Shown here: piece after piece, positions 26,410 through 34,437 of the stretch
How the letters are laid out: the number at the start of each line of letters is the position of its first letter
How positions within the stretch are numbered: the first letter of the stretch is position 1
Assembly: GCF_007830615.1 (NCBI RefSeq)
Contig: NZ_VLLI01000007.1
Coordinates: forward strand, 62,001-126,000
Reading direction: 5' to 3'
DNA: 64,000 nucleotides
From: Mucilaginibacter frigoritolerans
GTDB lineage: Bacteria > Bacteroidota > Bacteroidia > Sphingobacteriales > Sphingobacteriaceae
Translations under genes and position numbers: made by a program
Notes under the pieces: model-generated
What the model was told of the DNA's origin: nothing
The model's input: only the letters and a program-made list of their open reading frames with translations
The model's database searches: none

Positions 26410-27276
26410 CTACTTAGCCAGATAATATTTCTCCCAAAAATCTTCTGATTTTGATAACTCACTCGGTGCTTCTCCACCCAGAGCTTCGCTTTTATGGCCG
26501 CCGCCTCTGCCGCCACGACCACCGCCGCCGCCCATTCCACCGCCCATGCCGCCGCCATGGCCACCCATACCACCGCCGCCACCTTCACCATCCTGGCCTT
26601 GTCCACCTTCCGGCTTTTGTTTGTGCTGTATGCCGTTAATCTTGAAATTAAAGGCCCATTCATTTTTATCCATACCCTCGGCATGAAAAAAGCTCATCGG
26701 TATGGCGGCCTCACAAACCAGATAACCCTTGTCATCATAATTTACAGCCGTTTGAAAACCGTAAGTATTAGAGGTAGTGATCATATCTGTTTCAATATCT
26801 TTAAAACCAACCACCTTAATACCGCGCAAATTTGTTATACGCTGACGCATCAGTTCATCGCGGTCTTCCTGGGTAACTTCGCTCGGTATATCGTCTTTTT
26901 TCGGTTCGGGTAGTGATATGCTGCCACCCACATTCAATGGGAAGGTTATGCTGAAAGTTTCTTTCTTTTTGCCTTTGGGATCAATAGTGAAAGTAATGCC
27001 CGCATGTAAAATCCTCATCTGCTCCGAATGATCATTAACACGTATGGCCATATAAAGGGTGTCTTTAGTATTGGCAATAGAATAGTTAATCCTTTTCTCG
27101 GCATTGTAATAACGCAGGCTATCGCCCCATTCTTTAACATCGCCGTCAATGGCAATTTTTGGTGGCGGGGCCTGCAAAGTTGCAATAACATTTTTGTTTG
27201 ATTGTGCGCTGCAAAAACTGATGGCAGCAAGCTGTAAGCTAACAGCAATGAAAAAATTGGGGCTGGATAATTTCAT
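26410..27276 (-). CDS. Secreted CBM9-like protein with glycine-rich C-terminal tail
   Basis: This 288-residue protein has a signal peptide (MKLSSPNFFIAVSLQLAAISFCSA, then Q). A beta-sandwich region resembles carbohydrate-binding family 9 or DOMON-like domains: KIAIDGDVKEWGDSLRYYN at about 40-58, then TLYMAIRVND and AITFTIDP-like strands. The start 'IDGDVKEWGD' is typical of CBM9. Residues about 225-265 are almost pure Gly with Met, Arg and His, and the last 20 residues return to normal composition (SEDFWEKYYLAK). The tail may be a flexible linker or surface patch. Ligand and location beyond export are unknown. A TAnnTTTG box sits only six bases upstream of the ATG (27282-27289), so the message may be nearly leaderless. 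Confidence 0.8.
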   Translation of the reverse strand: MKLSSPNFFIAVSLQLAAISFCSAQSNKNVIATLQAPPPKIAIDGDVKEWGDSLRYYNAEKRINYSIANTKDTLYMAIRVNDHSEQMRILHAGITFTIDPKGKKKETFSITFPLNVGGSISLPEPKKDDIPSEVTQEDRDELMRQRITNLRGIKVVGFKDIETDMITTSNTYGFQTAVNYDDKGYLVCEAAIPMSFFHAEGMDKNEWAFNFKINGIQHKQKPEGGQGQDGEGGGGGMGGHGGGMGGGMGGGGGRGGRGGGHKSEALGGEAPSELSKSEDFWEKYYLAK

Positions 27277-27478
27277 GAGAGCAAATGTATATTAATTTTA
27301 ATTATTGTATTTACAAAGCACATTTTAAATACCTTTTTAACACTTTTTTAACAATAAGAGGTAAGCAGCAATTGTTGCAAAATTTAATGTCCGGTTTTAA
27401 CCGACTATTAACCGCAATACAATCAGCATAAACGTCAAACAAATACGGACTTATCAGTATAGCTAATTCAACACGATT

Positions 27479-27512
27479 TTGACTTTTTTATTATTCTTTT
27501 TAAGTAAATTTG
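27479..27512 (+). promoter_or_regulatory. Promoter of clpS
   Basis: TTG (27479-27481) and TAAATTTG (27505-27512) are separated by 23 bases, matching the Bacteroidota TTTG/TAnnTTTG promoter. The -7 box overlaps an alternative in-frame start at 27510, so the ATG at 27522 is the likely start, with a very short leader. Confidence 0.65.
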
Positions 27513-27521
27513 TGGCTACAT

Positions 27522-27803
27522 ATGTCAACCGAAACACAGGAAGAAACATTAACACTTGAGGAAATACTGTCGAGCCTCAAAGAGCTGCACCGTTTAATAT
27601 TATGGAATGATGATGTCAATACTTTTGAACATGTTATTTATTGCATGATGAAGTATCTTGACTATTCTGAAACACAAGCAGAAAAAATAGCATGGAAGGT
27701 ACATAACGAAGGCAAATGCGCCATATTGGAAGGCTCATTTACCGAAGTTGAAGTTTACCGCAAAATCCTTCAACAGGAAGGCCTCACCGTTAGCGTGGAA
27801 TAA
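27522..27803 (+). CDS. clpS: ATP-dependent Clp protease adaptor ClpS
   Basis: This protein of 93 residues starts MSTETQEETLTLEE. It has the ClpS core HRLILWNDDVNTFEHVIYCM, corresponding to the N-degron pocket segment (NDDxxT, the acidic pair contacting the substrate amino terminus). A YLDYSETQAEKIAWKVHNEGKC helix and EVEVYRKILQQEGL follow. It delivers proteins with bulky hydrophobic N-termini to ClpAP/ClpC. No Clp ATPase gene is adjacent. The N-terminal extension that blocks ClpA remodelling is present but short and acidic. Transcription appears to be single-gene from the promoter directly upstream. Confidence 0.93.
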   Translation: MSTETQEETLTLEEILSSLKELHRLILWNDDVNTFEHVIYCMMKYLDYSETQAEKIAWKVHNEGKCAILEGSFTEVEVYRKILQQEGLTVSVE

Positions 27804-27838
27804 CCCAAATACAGCACAGAATTAATAACCTTTTCCTG

Positions 27839-28999
27839 TTATTTTATACCATCGGGCAATGCTGCATGAGTATGCGGTTGCTTTTTCTTATTCCTGATGA
27901 TTTGCCCCAGCTTAATAGATTGGAGTTCAACGTAGAGGTAAAGTACATAAGCTATCGCAAAAATCACTCCGAACATGGCTATCAGTTTAAATGGAAGCAA
28001 TAGGTAAAAATGATTATAGTAACCAAAGCTTACCCCATTAAACAGTTGGTTTAAATAAGGCTGGTGAATTAAATAAATACTATAACTGCACAAGCCAATT
28101 AAGCTTATCAACTTAAAATAACGCTTCCCGATGCTAATTTTTTCGTTGAGCAAAAACCATTCAAAAAAAACAAAGAAGCCAAAGGTGGCAAAATACACTG
28201 TAAAATAGCTGCCCATAAGCAACGCCCTTGAAGCAATGGTTAGTAAAACTAAGCCAAGCATAATAGCTACAGTTCCTTTGTTAAACAGCCTTTCCTTATT
28301 AAAAATCTTTTCGGCTAAAAATGCGCCGGCCACCCAAACAAACCAAAGTCTAAATACCGAATTAGCGTAATATAAAGATTTGCCTAGTGCCGGTATCATT
28401 ATGCCAATGCCTAGCAACAATAATGAGAGTATAATAACCAGCAGCAGTGTTTTATTTATGCCGATAAGCTTACGGACATACAAAATTACAGGATAAAGCA
28501 CGTATAGCTGGGCCTCGAGCGCTAAGCTCCAAAATGAATTGTTAACCGTAAAAAAGGTTTTATCAAAAATATTATGAAGCAAAAACAAATGAGCAAACAG
28601 ATCGGCAAGGCCATCCTTGCTCAATAAATAATAGTGAATTCCATTGGCATTAATACAGCACAAAACCAATAGCACCAGTAAATAAGGTGGGTAAATGCGC
28701 CAGAAACGCCTGCTAAAAAAATCTCCAGCCTTAAATACACTTCCTTTTGACAAAAATCCAAAGTGTATCAAAAACCCGCTGATCAGCAAAAAAAGCTCTA
28801 CCCCACTCCAACCAAAAGCAGTTGGTAAATAGTTTAAAATGGCACTTTTTCTGCTGAGAGTATTTAAAATGCCATAACTGTTATAATCGTTAACCTCGAA
28901 ATGAAAAATAGCAATTTGCGAATGGTAGCAAAAAACCAAAAGAATAGCTATTCCGCGCAGAAAGTCTATCTTTTTAAAGTGAACAGGTGCATCAGCCAT
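27839..28999 (-). CDS. Acyltransferase family 3 membrane protein (OafA/YrhL-like)
   Basis: This 386-residue protein has about ten transmembrane segments. Family 3 acyltransferase motifs are present: KKIDFLRGIAILLVFCYHS (the R and the catalytic-type His in the first segment), WSGVELFLLISGFLIHFG (FxxSGFLI) and FFSRRFWRIYPPYLLVLL. The family moves acetyl or other acyl groups across the membrane onto sugars, lipids or peptidoglycan. No SGNH domain is fused to it. The C-terminus is a short basic tail (IRNKKKQPH). It stands alone between clpS and a hydrolase gene, so the target is unknown; surface glycan modification is the commonest role. Confidence 0.88.
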   Translation of the reverse strand: MADAPVHFKKIDFLRGIAILLVFCYHSQIAIFHFEVNDYNSYGILNTLSRKSAILNYLPTAFGWSGVELFLLISGFLIHFGFLSKGSVFKAGDFFSRRFWRIYPPYLLVLLVLCCINANGIHYYLLSKDGLADLFAHLFLLHNIFDKTFFTVNNSFWSLALEAQLYVLYPVILYVRKLIGINKTLLLVIILSLLLLGIGIMIPALGKSLYYANSVFRLWFVWVAGAFLAEKIFNKERLFNKGTVAIMLGLVLLTIASRALLMGSYFTVYFATFGFFVFFEWFLLNEKISIGKRYFKLISLIGLCSYSIYLIHQPYLNQLFNGVSFGYYNHFYLLLPFKLIAMFGVIFAIAYVLYLYVELQSIKLGQIIRNKKKQPHTHAALPDGIK

Positions 29000-29083
29000 A
29001 ATAATGCCGAAAGGTAATTATTTATGGAATAATAATTCAGCACCTGTTCAAAATATCAATGAGATAGGAGTACAAGTTAATAG

Positions 29084-29177
29084 CCCCCTCTAAATCTCCC
29101 CCGGTTGGGGAGACTTTAGCTTCGAAGGCGTTTGTTTTTTTAAGTCCTCCCTACCGGGGAGGATTTAGGAGGGGCCC
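29084..29177. repeat. Imperfect inverted repeat of C-rich/G-rich type
   Basis: Arms at 29084-29118 (beginning CCCCCTCTAAATCTCCCCC) and 29142-29177 (ending GGGGAGGATTTAGGAGGGG plus CCC) are near-complementary over about 35 bases. The right arm ends directly at the stop codon of the metallo-hydrolase gene. It resembles a small non-coding MITE-like element; the repeat at 42897-42998 has a similar C-rich/G-rich build. Confidence 0.7.
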
Positions 29178-30167
29178 TTAATATTTTTTCCACCAGTCTG
29201 AACTATATTCCCTCACCTCCGTTGGCTTGCCGGGTTCGGGTACAAAGAGTTTAATATGTTTGGCCTCAGCATAACCTTCCAGGCGTTCAATAGGCTCGTA
29301 CCAGGCATGCGGTGCAAGACTAAAGGTTCCCCAATGAATAGGCATCATCAGCTTCCCGTTTAAGGCCAGGTGCGCGTTGGATGCATGATCTGGCCCCATA
29401 TGTATATCCGGCCAATATTGCCCATATGCACCAATCTCCAGCATTGTCAAATCAAACGGACCAAAAGCATCCCCAATATCCTTAAAGCCGGGGAACCATC
29501 CGCTGTCCGCGCCAAAAAATATATTATGAACAGGTCCTTTTATTACAAATGATGACCATAAGGTTTCATTGCGCCCGGTAATGCCTCTGCCGCTAAAATG
29601 TCTGGATGGCGTAGCCCTTAATTCAACATCAGTGCCTATAATGGCGCTATCGCCCCAGTCCAATTCGGTAATGCGCGTTTTGGCAATGCCCCATTTCTCC
29701 AAATGTTGTCCAACACCTAATGAGCAGTAAAACGGTACATCTTTATCCGCAAAATACTTAATAGTAGACTCATCCAGATGGTCGTAATGATCGTGCGATT
29801 GTATGATTGCATCCAGCTTCGGTAACTCATCCAAAGCCATGGGCGGCTGAAAAAATCTTTTAGGCCCAAATAATTGAGTAAATGAAACCCTGTTGCTCCA
29901 AACCGGGTCGGTTAAGATTCGCTTTCCATCAATTTCAATTAACAAACTGGAATGCCCTATCAGTGTAACTCTTAACCCGCTGGCCGGTGGCGTATTGTAA
30001 ACAGAGGTATCCGTTTTAAACGGACCAATAGTTTGTTTGGGAATATTTTCGGCTTTATTATTAATATATTCTTTTAGTATCGGGATCATTTTACCAAAAC
30101 CTGCTTCATCAGTAGGAATTGGATTTTGAAACTTTTTCCCTTTTTTACTTGCCCCAATTAAATTCAT
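29178..30167 (-). CDS. MBL-fold metallo-hydrolase (NAPE-PLD/UlaG-like)
   Basis: This 329-residue protein has a metallo-beta-lactamase core with the dinuclear metal motif IIQSHDHYDHLD (HxHxDH), further ligands in ATPSRHFSGRG and IFFGADSGWFPG, and a final His in MMPIHWGTFSLAPHAW. The leader RVTLIGHSSLLIEIDGKRILTDPVWSNR is typical of the N-acyl-phosphatidylethanolamine phospholipase D / UlaG-like branch. It may hydrolyse a phosphodiester or lactone; the substrate is uncertain. No signal peptide is seen, so it should be cytoplasmic. A C-rich/G-rich inverted repeat abuts its stop codon. Confidence 0.88.
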   Translation of the reverse strand: MNLIGASKKGKKFQNPIPTDEAGFGKMIPILKEYINNKAENIPKQTIGPFKTDTSVYNTPPASGLRVTLIGHSSLLIEIDGKRILTDPVWSNRVSFTQLFGPKRFFQPPMALDELPKLDAIIQSHDHYDHLDESTIKYFADKDVPFYCSLGVGQHLEKWGIAKTRITELDWGDSAIIGTDVELRATPSRHFSGRGITGRNETLWSSFVIKGPVHNIFFGADSGWFPGFKDIGDAFGPFDLTMLEIGAYGQYWPDIHMGPDHASNAHLALNGKLMMPIHWGTFSLAPHAWYEPIERLEGYAEAKHIKLFVPEPGKPTEVREYSSDWWKKY

Positions 30168-30311
30168 AAATATGTATAAGATTAATCAAAAATAGCTTTC
30201 GCATGGTACTTTGAAAGCTTTAGCCTATTTATGTTACTCCGAATAATCATTATACCCATTTTATTGCCGTACAATTACAATTTCTGGTGCTATCTAAACA
30301 TTTTGGAACAA

Positions 30312-31151
30312 TCAGCTTTCCTTTTTATTAAAAAAAGCTATCGCTTGTTTGCAAAATTCCAGTAAAAACGGAGGCAGATTATCTTCCAGATAGGGGTGGC
30401 TGGAGCCAAAGGTATGGTCGGCGCCATGAACTACTAAAAGCGCTGCATGGGACTGTGCCGCTTTCAACTCTTCGGCACTGGTTAATGAAACAGTTGGATC
30501 AGCATCTCCATGGATAATTAGCCATGGCTGTTTTACATGTGCTGCCATGCCTAATATATCCAGCCTGGCAGGGTGTTTATCCAGATCATTTAACAGTGAA
30601 ACTTTTAAAGGCAATTGCTGCCCGGTACGTTTATTGGCAACATAAGTCATACCCTGTAAACGCCATTGAGTCTCAATATCCGCAGCCCACAAATTCCTAA
30701 AACTGGATATAGCCGCCATTGAAACCAATTTTTTAATGCGTTTATCCTCTGCTGTTTTTATAATACTTATCCCACCGCCCATACTATGCCCAATCAAATA
30801 CACCCATGGTGCCGCAGGCATTGCCGATCCGCCGCAGGCGAAAGTTATCACCGCATCCAGGTCTTCCAGCTCCATGGTAAAAGTATTATCAGCAAAGGCA
30901 ATCAGATCGGCAAAATCAACCGGTTTATCGGTTGTGGTGCCGTTATGCGAAAAGTTGAACTTTAAAAACCTGAAACCATGTTCAGCAAAGTAATCGGCTA
31001 CCAGGTTGTGCGAGCCCCAGTCTTTAAAACCCTTAAAACCGTGTGCAAAAATTACCAGCGGTGCTTTTTTATGGGCATCATCAAAGGTAAGGTCCATGAG
31101 CATGCTACGTCCTTTAGCACCAGATATATTAAAATATTGTTTTCTGATCAT
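30312..31151 (-). CDS. Alpha/beta hydrolase (dienelactone hydrolase-like)
   Basis: From the ATG at 31151 (MIRKQYFNISGAKG) the protein has 279 residues. A longer frame upstream encodes 12 further residues with no family resemblance. It has the alpha/beta hydrolase fold: an oxyanion loop IFAHGFKGFKDWGSH, nucleophile elbow YLIGHSMGGGIS (Ser), acid in LIIHGDADPTVSLTSAEEL, and catalytic His in VVHGADHTFGSSHPY. It probably hydrolyses a carboxylic ester in the cytoplasm; the substrate is unknown. It is followed upstream on the same strand by a DoxX-family gene that may be co-transcribed. Confidence 0.88.
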   Translation of the reverse strand: MIRKQYFNISGAKGRSMLMDLTFDDAHKKAPLVIFAHGFKGFKDWGSHNLVADYFAEHGFRFLKFNFSHNGTTTDKPVDFADLIAFADNTFTMELEDLDAVITFACGGSAMPAAPWVYLIGHSMGGGISIIKTAEDKRIKKLVSMAAISSFRNLWAADIETQWRLQGMTYVANKRTGQQLPLKVSLLNDLDKHPARLDILGMAAHVKQPWLIIHGDADPTVSLTSAEELKAAQSHAALLVVHGADHTFGSSHPYLEDNLPPFLLEFCKQAIAFFNKKES

Positions 31152-31216
31152 CTTTAAAAAGTAAATCCTATTAGCTTCTTTTACCAATATGGTGTTTGTT
31201 GGTAAATCGCGCTAAT

Positions 31217-31606
31217 TTAAACTCTTTCGGCCTTAGTATACCACCATGCCCATAATATTAACAGGGGTTGTAAAACTATTAGCCTTATCCAGGCAATTAA
31301 CGGACTAACTGTAATTTTATCGCCCAATAAAAAAGGAGCATCCTTAACCATTTGTACGTGTACAGGTATAAAAGCAATCATCATTAATATAATTCCCCAG
31401 GCTGCCCAGGCACGTGTATAGTTAAACATCAGCATCAAGCCAAACAAAAGTTCAAAAAAACCTGCCAACAGGTTTAATGCCGGCTTATACGGAAAATAAT
31501 TGGGTATTATTTTGATATAGGATGAAGGATCGCGGAAATGATTTGCTCCGGCAGCCAGATAGAAGAGAATCATCACTATCAAACTTACTTTTTTAAGTAT
31601 TTGCAT
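31217..31606 (-). CDS. DoxX-family membrane protein
   Basis: This 129-residue protein has four hydrophobic segments. It starts MQILKKVSLIVMILFYLAAGANHFRDPSSYIKIIPNYFP, where AGANHF and the following PNY match the DoxX/MauE-like small membrane family, and continues with LLAGFFELLFGLMLMFNYTRAWAAWGII. Its biochemical role is undefined, although DoxX relatives have been linked to thiosulfate oxidation and redox stress. It lies about 65 bases upstream of the alpha/beta hydrolase gene on the same strand. Confidence 0.8.
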   Translation of the reverse strand: MQILKKVSLIVMILFYLAAGANHFRDPSSYIKIIPNYFPYKPALNLLAGFFELLFGLMLMFNYTRAWAAWGIILMMIAFIPVHVQMVKDAPFLLGDKITVSPLIAWIRLIVLQPLLILWAWWYTKAERV

Positions 31607-31722
31607 GTTTAAAGATATATTATTTTACTAAACACCGCTTACACAGAATTAAATTGAGCTGTTTATGGACATTCTCTTGTTTAAAATCATTCTAAATACT
31701 ACTGTATGACAAAGGATTGACA

Positions 31723-31750
31723 TTGCATCTCGTTTATCCTGTTACTTTTG
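31723..31750 (+). promoter_or_regulatory. Promoter of hemA
   Basis: TTG (31723-31725), a 17-base spacer and TACTTTTG (31743-31750) match the Bacteroidota -33/-7 pattern. Transcription would start near 31757, which excludes an in-frame start at 31717 and supports TTG at 31774. Confidence 0.65.
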
Positions 31751-31773
31751 TGGGGTCAAATTTTAAAATAGCA

Positions 31774-33000
31774 TTGAAGTATCTAAAGGTAATCGCTTTT
31801 ACGCATAAGCAAATTGAGCTGAAGGAATTAGGGAGATTGGTTATTTGCCAGGAAAATCTGACTGAAAAACTAAACCAGGTAAAATCACAGTTTGGCATAT
31901 CAGAGATGTTTTATCTTGCCACCTGTAACCGGGTTGAGTTTGTTATGATGACCCCGGAAGTAGTTGACAGGGAATTCTCAAAGAGATTTGTTGATGCATT
32001 GGAAATGGGACTTTGTCCTATCTCCACCGGATCCTTTTTGGATGCTGCGTCCATTTATGAGGGCCGCGATGCATTAGAGCACCTGCTGCGTACCTCATGC
32101 TCACTGGAAAGTTTAATAGTTGGCGAAAAAGAAATTCTTGCCCAGTTACGTAAAGCGTATGAAGATTGCAAAGAGGCTGGCCTAACCGGTGATGGCTTAC
32201 GCATGTTTATGAACTGCATTGTTAAAACAGCTAAAGAAGTTTATACCAACACCAATATTTCAAAAAACCCAATTTCGGTTGTTTCACTCGCTTACCGCAA
32301 GCTGCGCGATCTGCACCTTACGTCAAATGAAAGGATCCTGATTATCGGCGCAGGTGAAACAAACCGCAATATTTCAAAATACCTGCAAAAACATAAGTTC
32401 AGCAATTTTGCTGTGTTTAACCGCACTGTTGAAAAAGCCGCTGAGCTGGCAGCCGATTTGAATGGCGAAGCTTATTCACTTGGTGCGCTTAAAACTTACA
32501 ATGAAGGTTTTGATGTAATTATCACCTGCACCTCAGCAGTGGAGCCGATCATCACTCCCGAAATTTACACTACCCTGCTTAATGGCGAAACGGGCCGCAA
32601 AACCATTGTGGACCTTGCTGTTCCGAATGATACTGCCCCTGAGGTATTGGAGCAATTTCCGGTTAATTTTATTGAGGTACATTCCCTTAATGAAGTGGCC
32701 AAAAAGAACCTGCAGGAACGTTACGAAGAGCTTACTCACGCCGAGGATATCATTACCGAAAACATAAACGCCTTTTGCCTTGAACTAAAACAACGCAAAA
32801 TTGAACTGGCCATGCGTCAGGTGCCCGAAAAGATTAAAGAAATCCGCAATACCGCCATCAATTCTGTTTTTGCCGAAGAAGTGCAAAACATGGACAAAGA
32901 ATCGCGCGAAACATTGGAGAAAGTGATCAATTATATGGAGAAAAAATATATCAGCGTACCCATGATTATGGCTAAGGATATATTGGTGAATAATAATTGA
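31774..33000 (+). CDS. hemA: Glutamyl-tRNA reductase
   Basis: This protein of 408 residues starts at TTG 31774 (MKYLKVIAFTHKQIELKELG). It has the nucleophile Cys51 in FYLATCNRVEF, the SLESLIVGEKEILAQLRKAYE glutamate-recognition region, an NADPH domain ILIIGAGETNRNISKYL, and the C-terminal dimerisation helix. It reduces glutamyl-tRNA to glutamate-1-semialdehyde, the committed step of haem synthesis; hemL, about 5 kb downstream, encodes the next enzyme. The start is chosen because a promoter overlaps the only upstream frame extension and the family N-terminus begins here. It heads the haem gene group. Confidence 0.95.
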   Translation: MKYLKVIAFTHKQIELKELGRLVICQENLTEKLNQVKSQFGISEMFYLATCNRVEFVMMTPEVVDREFSKRFVDALEMGLCPISTGSFLDAASIYEGRDALEHLLRTSCSLESLIVGEKEILAQLRKAYEDCKEAGLTGDGLRMFMNCIVKTAKEVYTNTNISKNPISVVSLAYRKLRDLHLTSNERILIIGAGETNRNISKYLQKHKFSNFAVFNRTVEKAAELAADLNGEAYSLGALKTYNEGFDVIITCTSAVEPIITPEIYTTLLNGETGRKTIVDLAVPNDTAPEVLEQFPVNFIEVHSLNEVAKKNLQERYEELTHAEDIITENINAFCLELKQRKIELAMRQVPEKIKEIRNTAINSVFAEEVQNMDKESRETLEKVINYMEKKYISVPMIMAKDILVNNN

Positions 33001-33005
33001 GTATA

Positions 33006-33608
33006 TTATTGCTCCACTGCTTCAGACTTTTCTGTTTGATGATCAACAAATACTCGATATAATCCTATGATCCAATAAAATGGTATCATCAGATGTAACT
33101 GATAGAATGAATTTGTTCGGCGCGGATATAATTTAAATCTATCAAACCAATAATCTCTGCCATTTTTCTTACTTAATGCATCGCATACATAATCGCGCGT
33201 ATGGCCGTATCCAAAGTCATAGGCTCCAAGCACTGCTATAATTAACACTAATACCAATATGAAATTATTCACGCTTCTTTGTGAAAATACATTGTTGTAA
33301 TTGAGTCGGATAACAAACCACACGATTGCCAAACCGGCAATAATCTCTACAATCTCTGATAAAAGACAGCTGTGTCCATTGGTTAATAACAGCTTATCCC
33401 AAAAAGTTACGGGAGTAACAGTTGACTTAAACCTGACTACGGGAATACCATCTGCTTTAAAGCCCTTTAATGGAGGAGTGGAATCTTTTTGCATTTCCTC
33501 TCTTACTTCAATTACTCTGTTTCCTGAGAACTCAGTAGCGATTTTGTAGGCTTTAAAAGCAATAAAAGCGGCAACAAGAATGTAGGTGAAAGATTTAAAA
33601 GAATACAT
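33006..33608 (-). CDS. Four-segment membrane protein of unknown function, copy 1
   Basis: This 200-residue protein has four predicted hydrophobic segments (FTYILVAAFIAFKAY, IVEIIAGLAIVWFVI, FILVLVLIIAVLGAYDFGY, YQLHLMIPFYWIIGLYRV). It is clearly homologous to the neighbouring copy at 33630-34241. Both have the R-x-IEVR-E block near residue 33, the K-G-x-x-x-x-x-x-P-x-x-x-F-x-x-x-VTP-x-x-FWD-x-LLLTN block, and the D-F-G-x-x-H-T segment after the third hydrophobic stretch. The family was not recognised. The pair interrupts the haem genes on the opposite strand, between hemA and hemC, and probably arose by tandem duplication. Confidence 0.75.
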   Translation of the reverse strand: MYSFKSFTYILVAAFIAFKAYKIATEFSGNRVIEVREEMQKDSTPPLKGFKADGIPVVRFKSTVTPVTFWDKLLLTNGHSCLLSEIVEIIAGLAIVWFVIRLNYNNVFSQRSVNNFILVLVLIIAVLGAYDFGYGHTRDYVCDALSKKNGRDYWFDRFKLYPRRTNSFYQLHLMIPFYWIIGLYRVFVDHQTEKSEAVEQ

Positions 33609-33629
33609 TATAATAGTTCCAGGTTTAAA

Positions 33630-34241
33630 TTAATCAATTATCGGCTCAATCTCCTCGTTCGTTACCTTAGGGGTGCCATAGTACCACATTATGTTTTTGA
33701 AAGCTCCTAATACAATTAATGAAGCATATACATAAATCAACATATTGTTTTTTGTCTCTACATAAAAAGCGTATTTCCAAAAGTCCGTTTTCCCGTGATA
33801 GCTGTAAATGCTTTCCCAAAACGTTTTTGTATGATCCAACCCAAAATCAATAGCAAGAAAGGCAAAGGCAATTAGATAACCGGCAATAAATATTAACCTG
33901 CCTCTTTGCCAGGTGATATTATTAAAATCTAACATAGCGATATACCAAAAGAGACAGCAGCCTGATGCTAGTTGCAATATCAGGCTCAAAAAATTTCCGT
34001 CTTTATTAGTTAATAAAAGATAATCCCAAAAGTTTTTGGGCGTTACTACGATATCGAATTGCTCAAAAGGTACATTTGTAATTTCATAACCCTTCAAATA
34101 ATCCTTCTCATCATTATCATATATTTCCTTTCGTACCTCAATAAATCTCGATTCGGAAAACCCTTTTATGATTAAGTAACCCCGATTTATAATAAATATC
34201 AATGGTACAAGTAGTAGGGTGTATTTAATATTGCGATTCAT
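33630..34241 (-). CDS. Four-segment membrane protein of unknown function, copy 2
   Basis: This 203-residue paralogue of the protein encoded 22 bases downstream begins NIKYTLLLVPLIFIINRGYL. It shares SRFIEVRKEI, YEITNVPFEQFDIVVTPKNFWDYLLLTN and AIDFGLDHTKT with its neighbour (compare NRVIEVREEM, VTPVTFWDKLLLTN and AYDFGYGHTRD). Four hydrophobic segments are predicted. The conserved charged loop between segments 1 and 2, about 60 residues long, is probably on one face of the membrane and is the best-conserved part. No catalytic motif and no family name can be supported. The two genes are probably co-transcribed. Confidence 0.75.
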   Translation of the reverse strand: MNRNIKYTLLLVPLIFIINRGYLIIKGFSESRFIEVRKEIYDNDEKDYLKGYEITNVPFEQFDIVVTPKNFWDYLLLTNKDGNFLSLILQLASGCCLFWYIAMLDFNNITWQRGRLIFIAGYLIAFAFLAIDFGLDHTKTFWESIYSYHGKTDFWKYAFYVETKNNMLIYVYASLIVLGAFKNIMWYYGTPKVTNEEIEPIID

Positions 34242-34408
34242 GCTTTAAGATCAGGTATTTGAAGGCTAATATAGAGTTTGGCCTCGATAACACAAATTAA
34301 CCGACCGGTTAAAGCCATATAAATTTAGCCATTGGTGCATATCAGTATCCTGTTAGTCAGCCTATCTTCATATCCTTAATTAATGCTTTAAACCTGTTTA
34401 TAAAAAGC

Positions 34409-34416
34409 TAAATTTG
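34409..34416 (+). promoter_or_regulatory. -7 box of the hemC-hemD gene
   Basis: TAAATTTG fits the TAnnTTTG consensus, 22 bases before the proposed TTG start at 34438. A clear -33 element is not seen. Confidence 0.5.
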
Positions 34417-34437
34417 CAAAGCACATAAAAATATCTT

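Noticed and set aside
26494..26913. Plus-strand open frame of 139 codons, Ala/His/Thr-rich
   Set aside because: It is the antisense shadow of the glycine-rich minus-strand gene; its Ala and Thr runs come from GGC/GGT codons read backwards.
31717..31773. Earlier start for hemA at 31717
   Set aside because: It lies upstream of the predicted transcription start and inside the -33/-7 promoter, and adds residues not found in the family.
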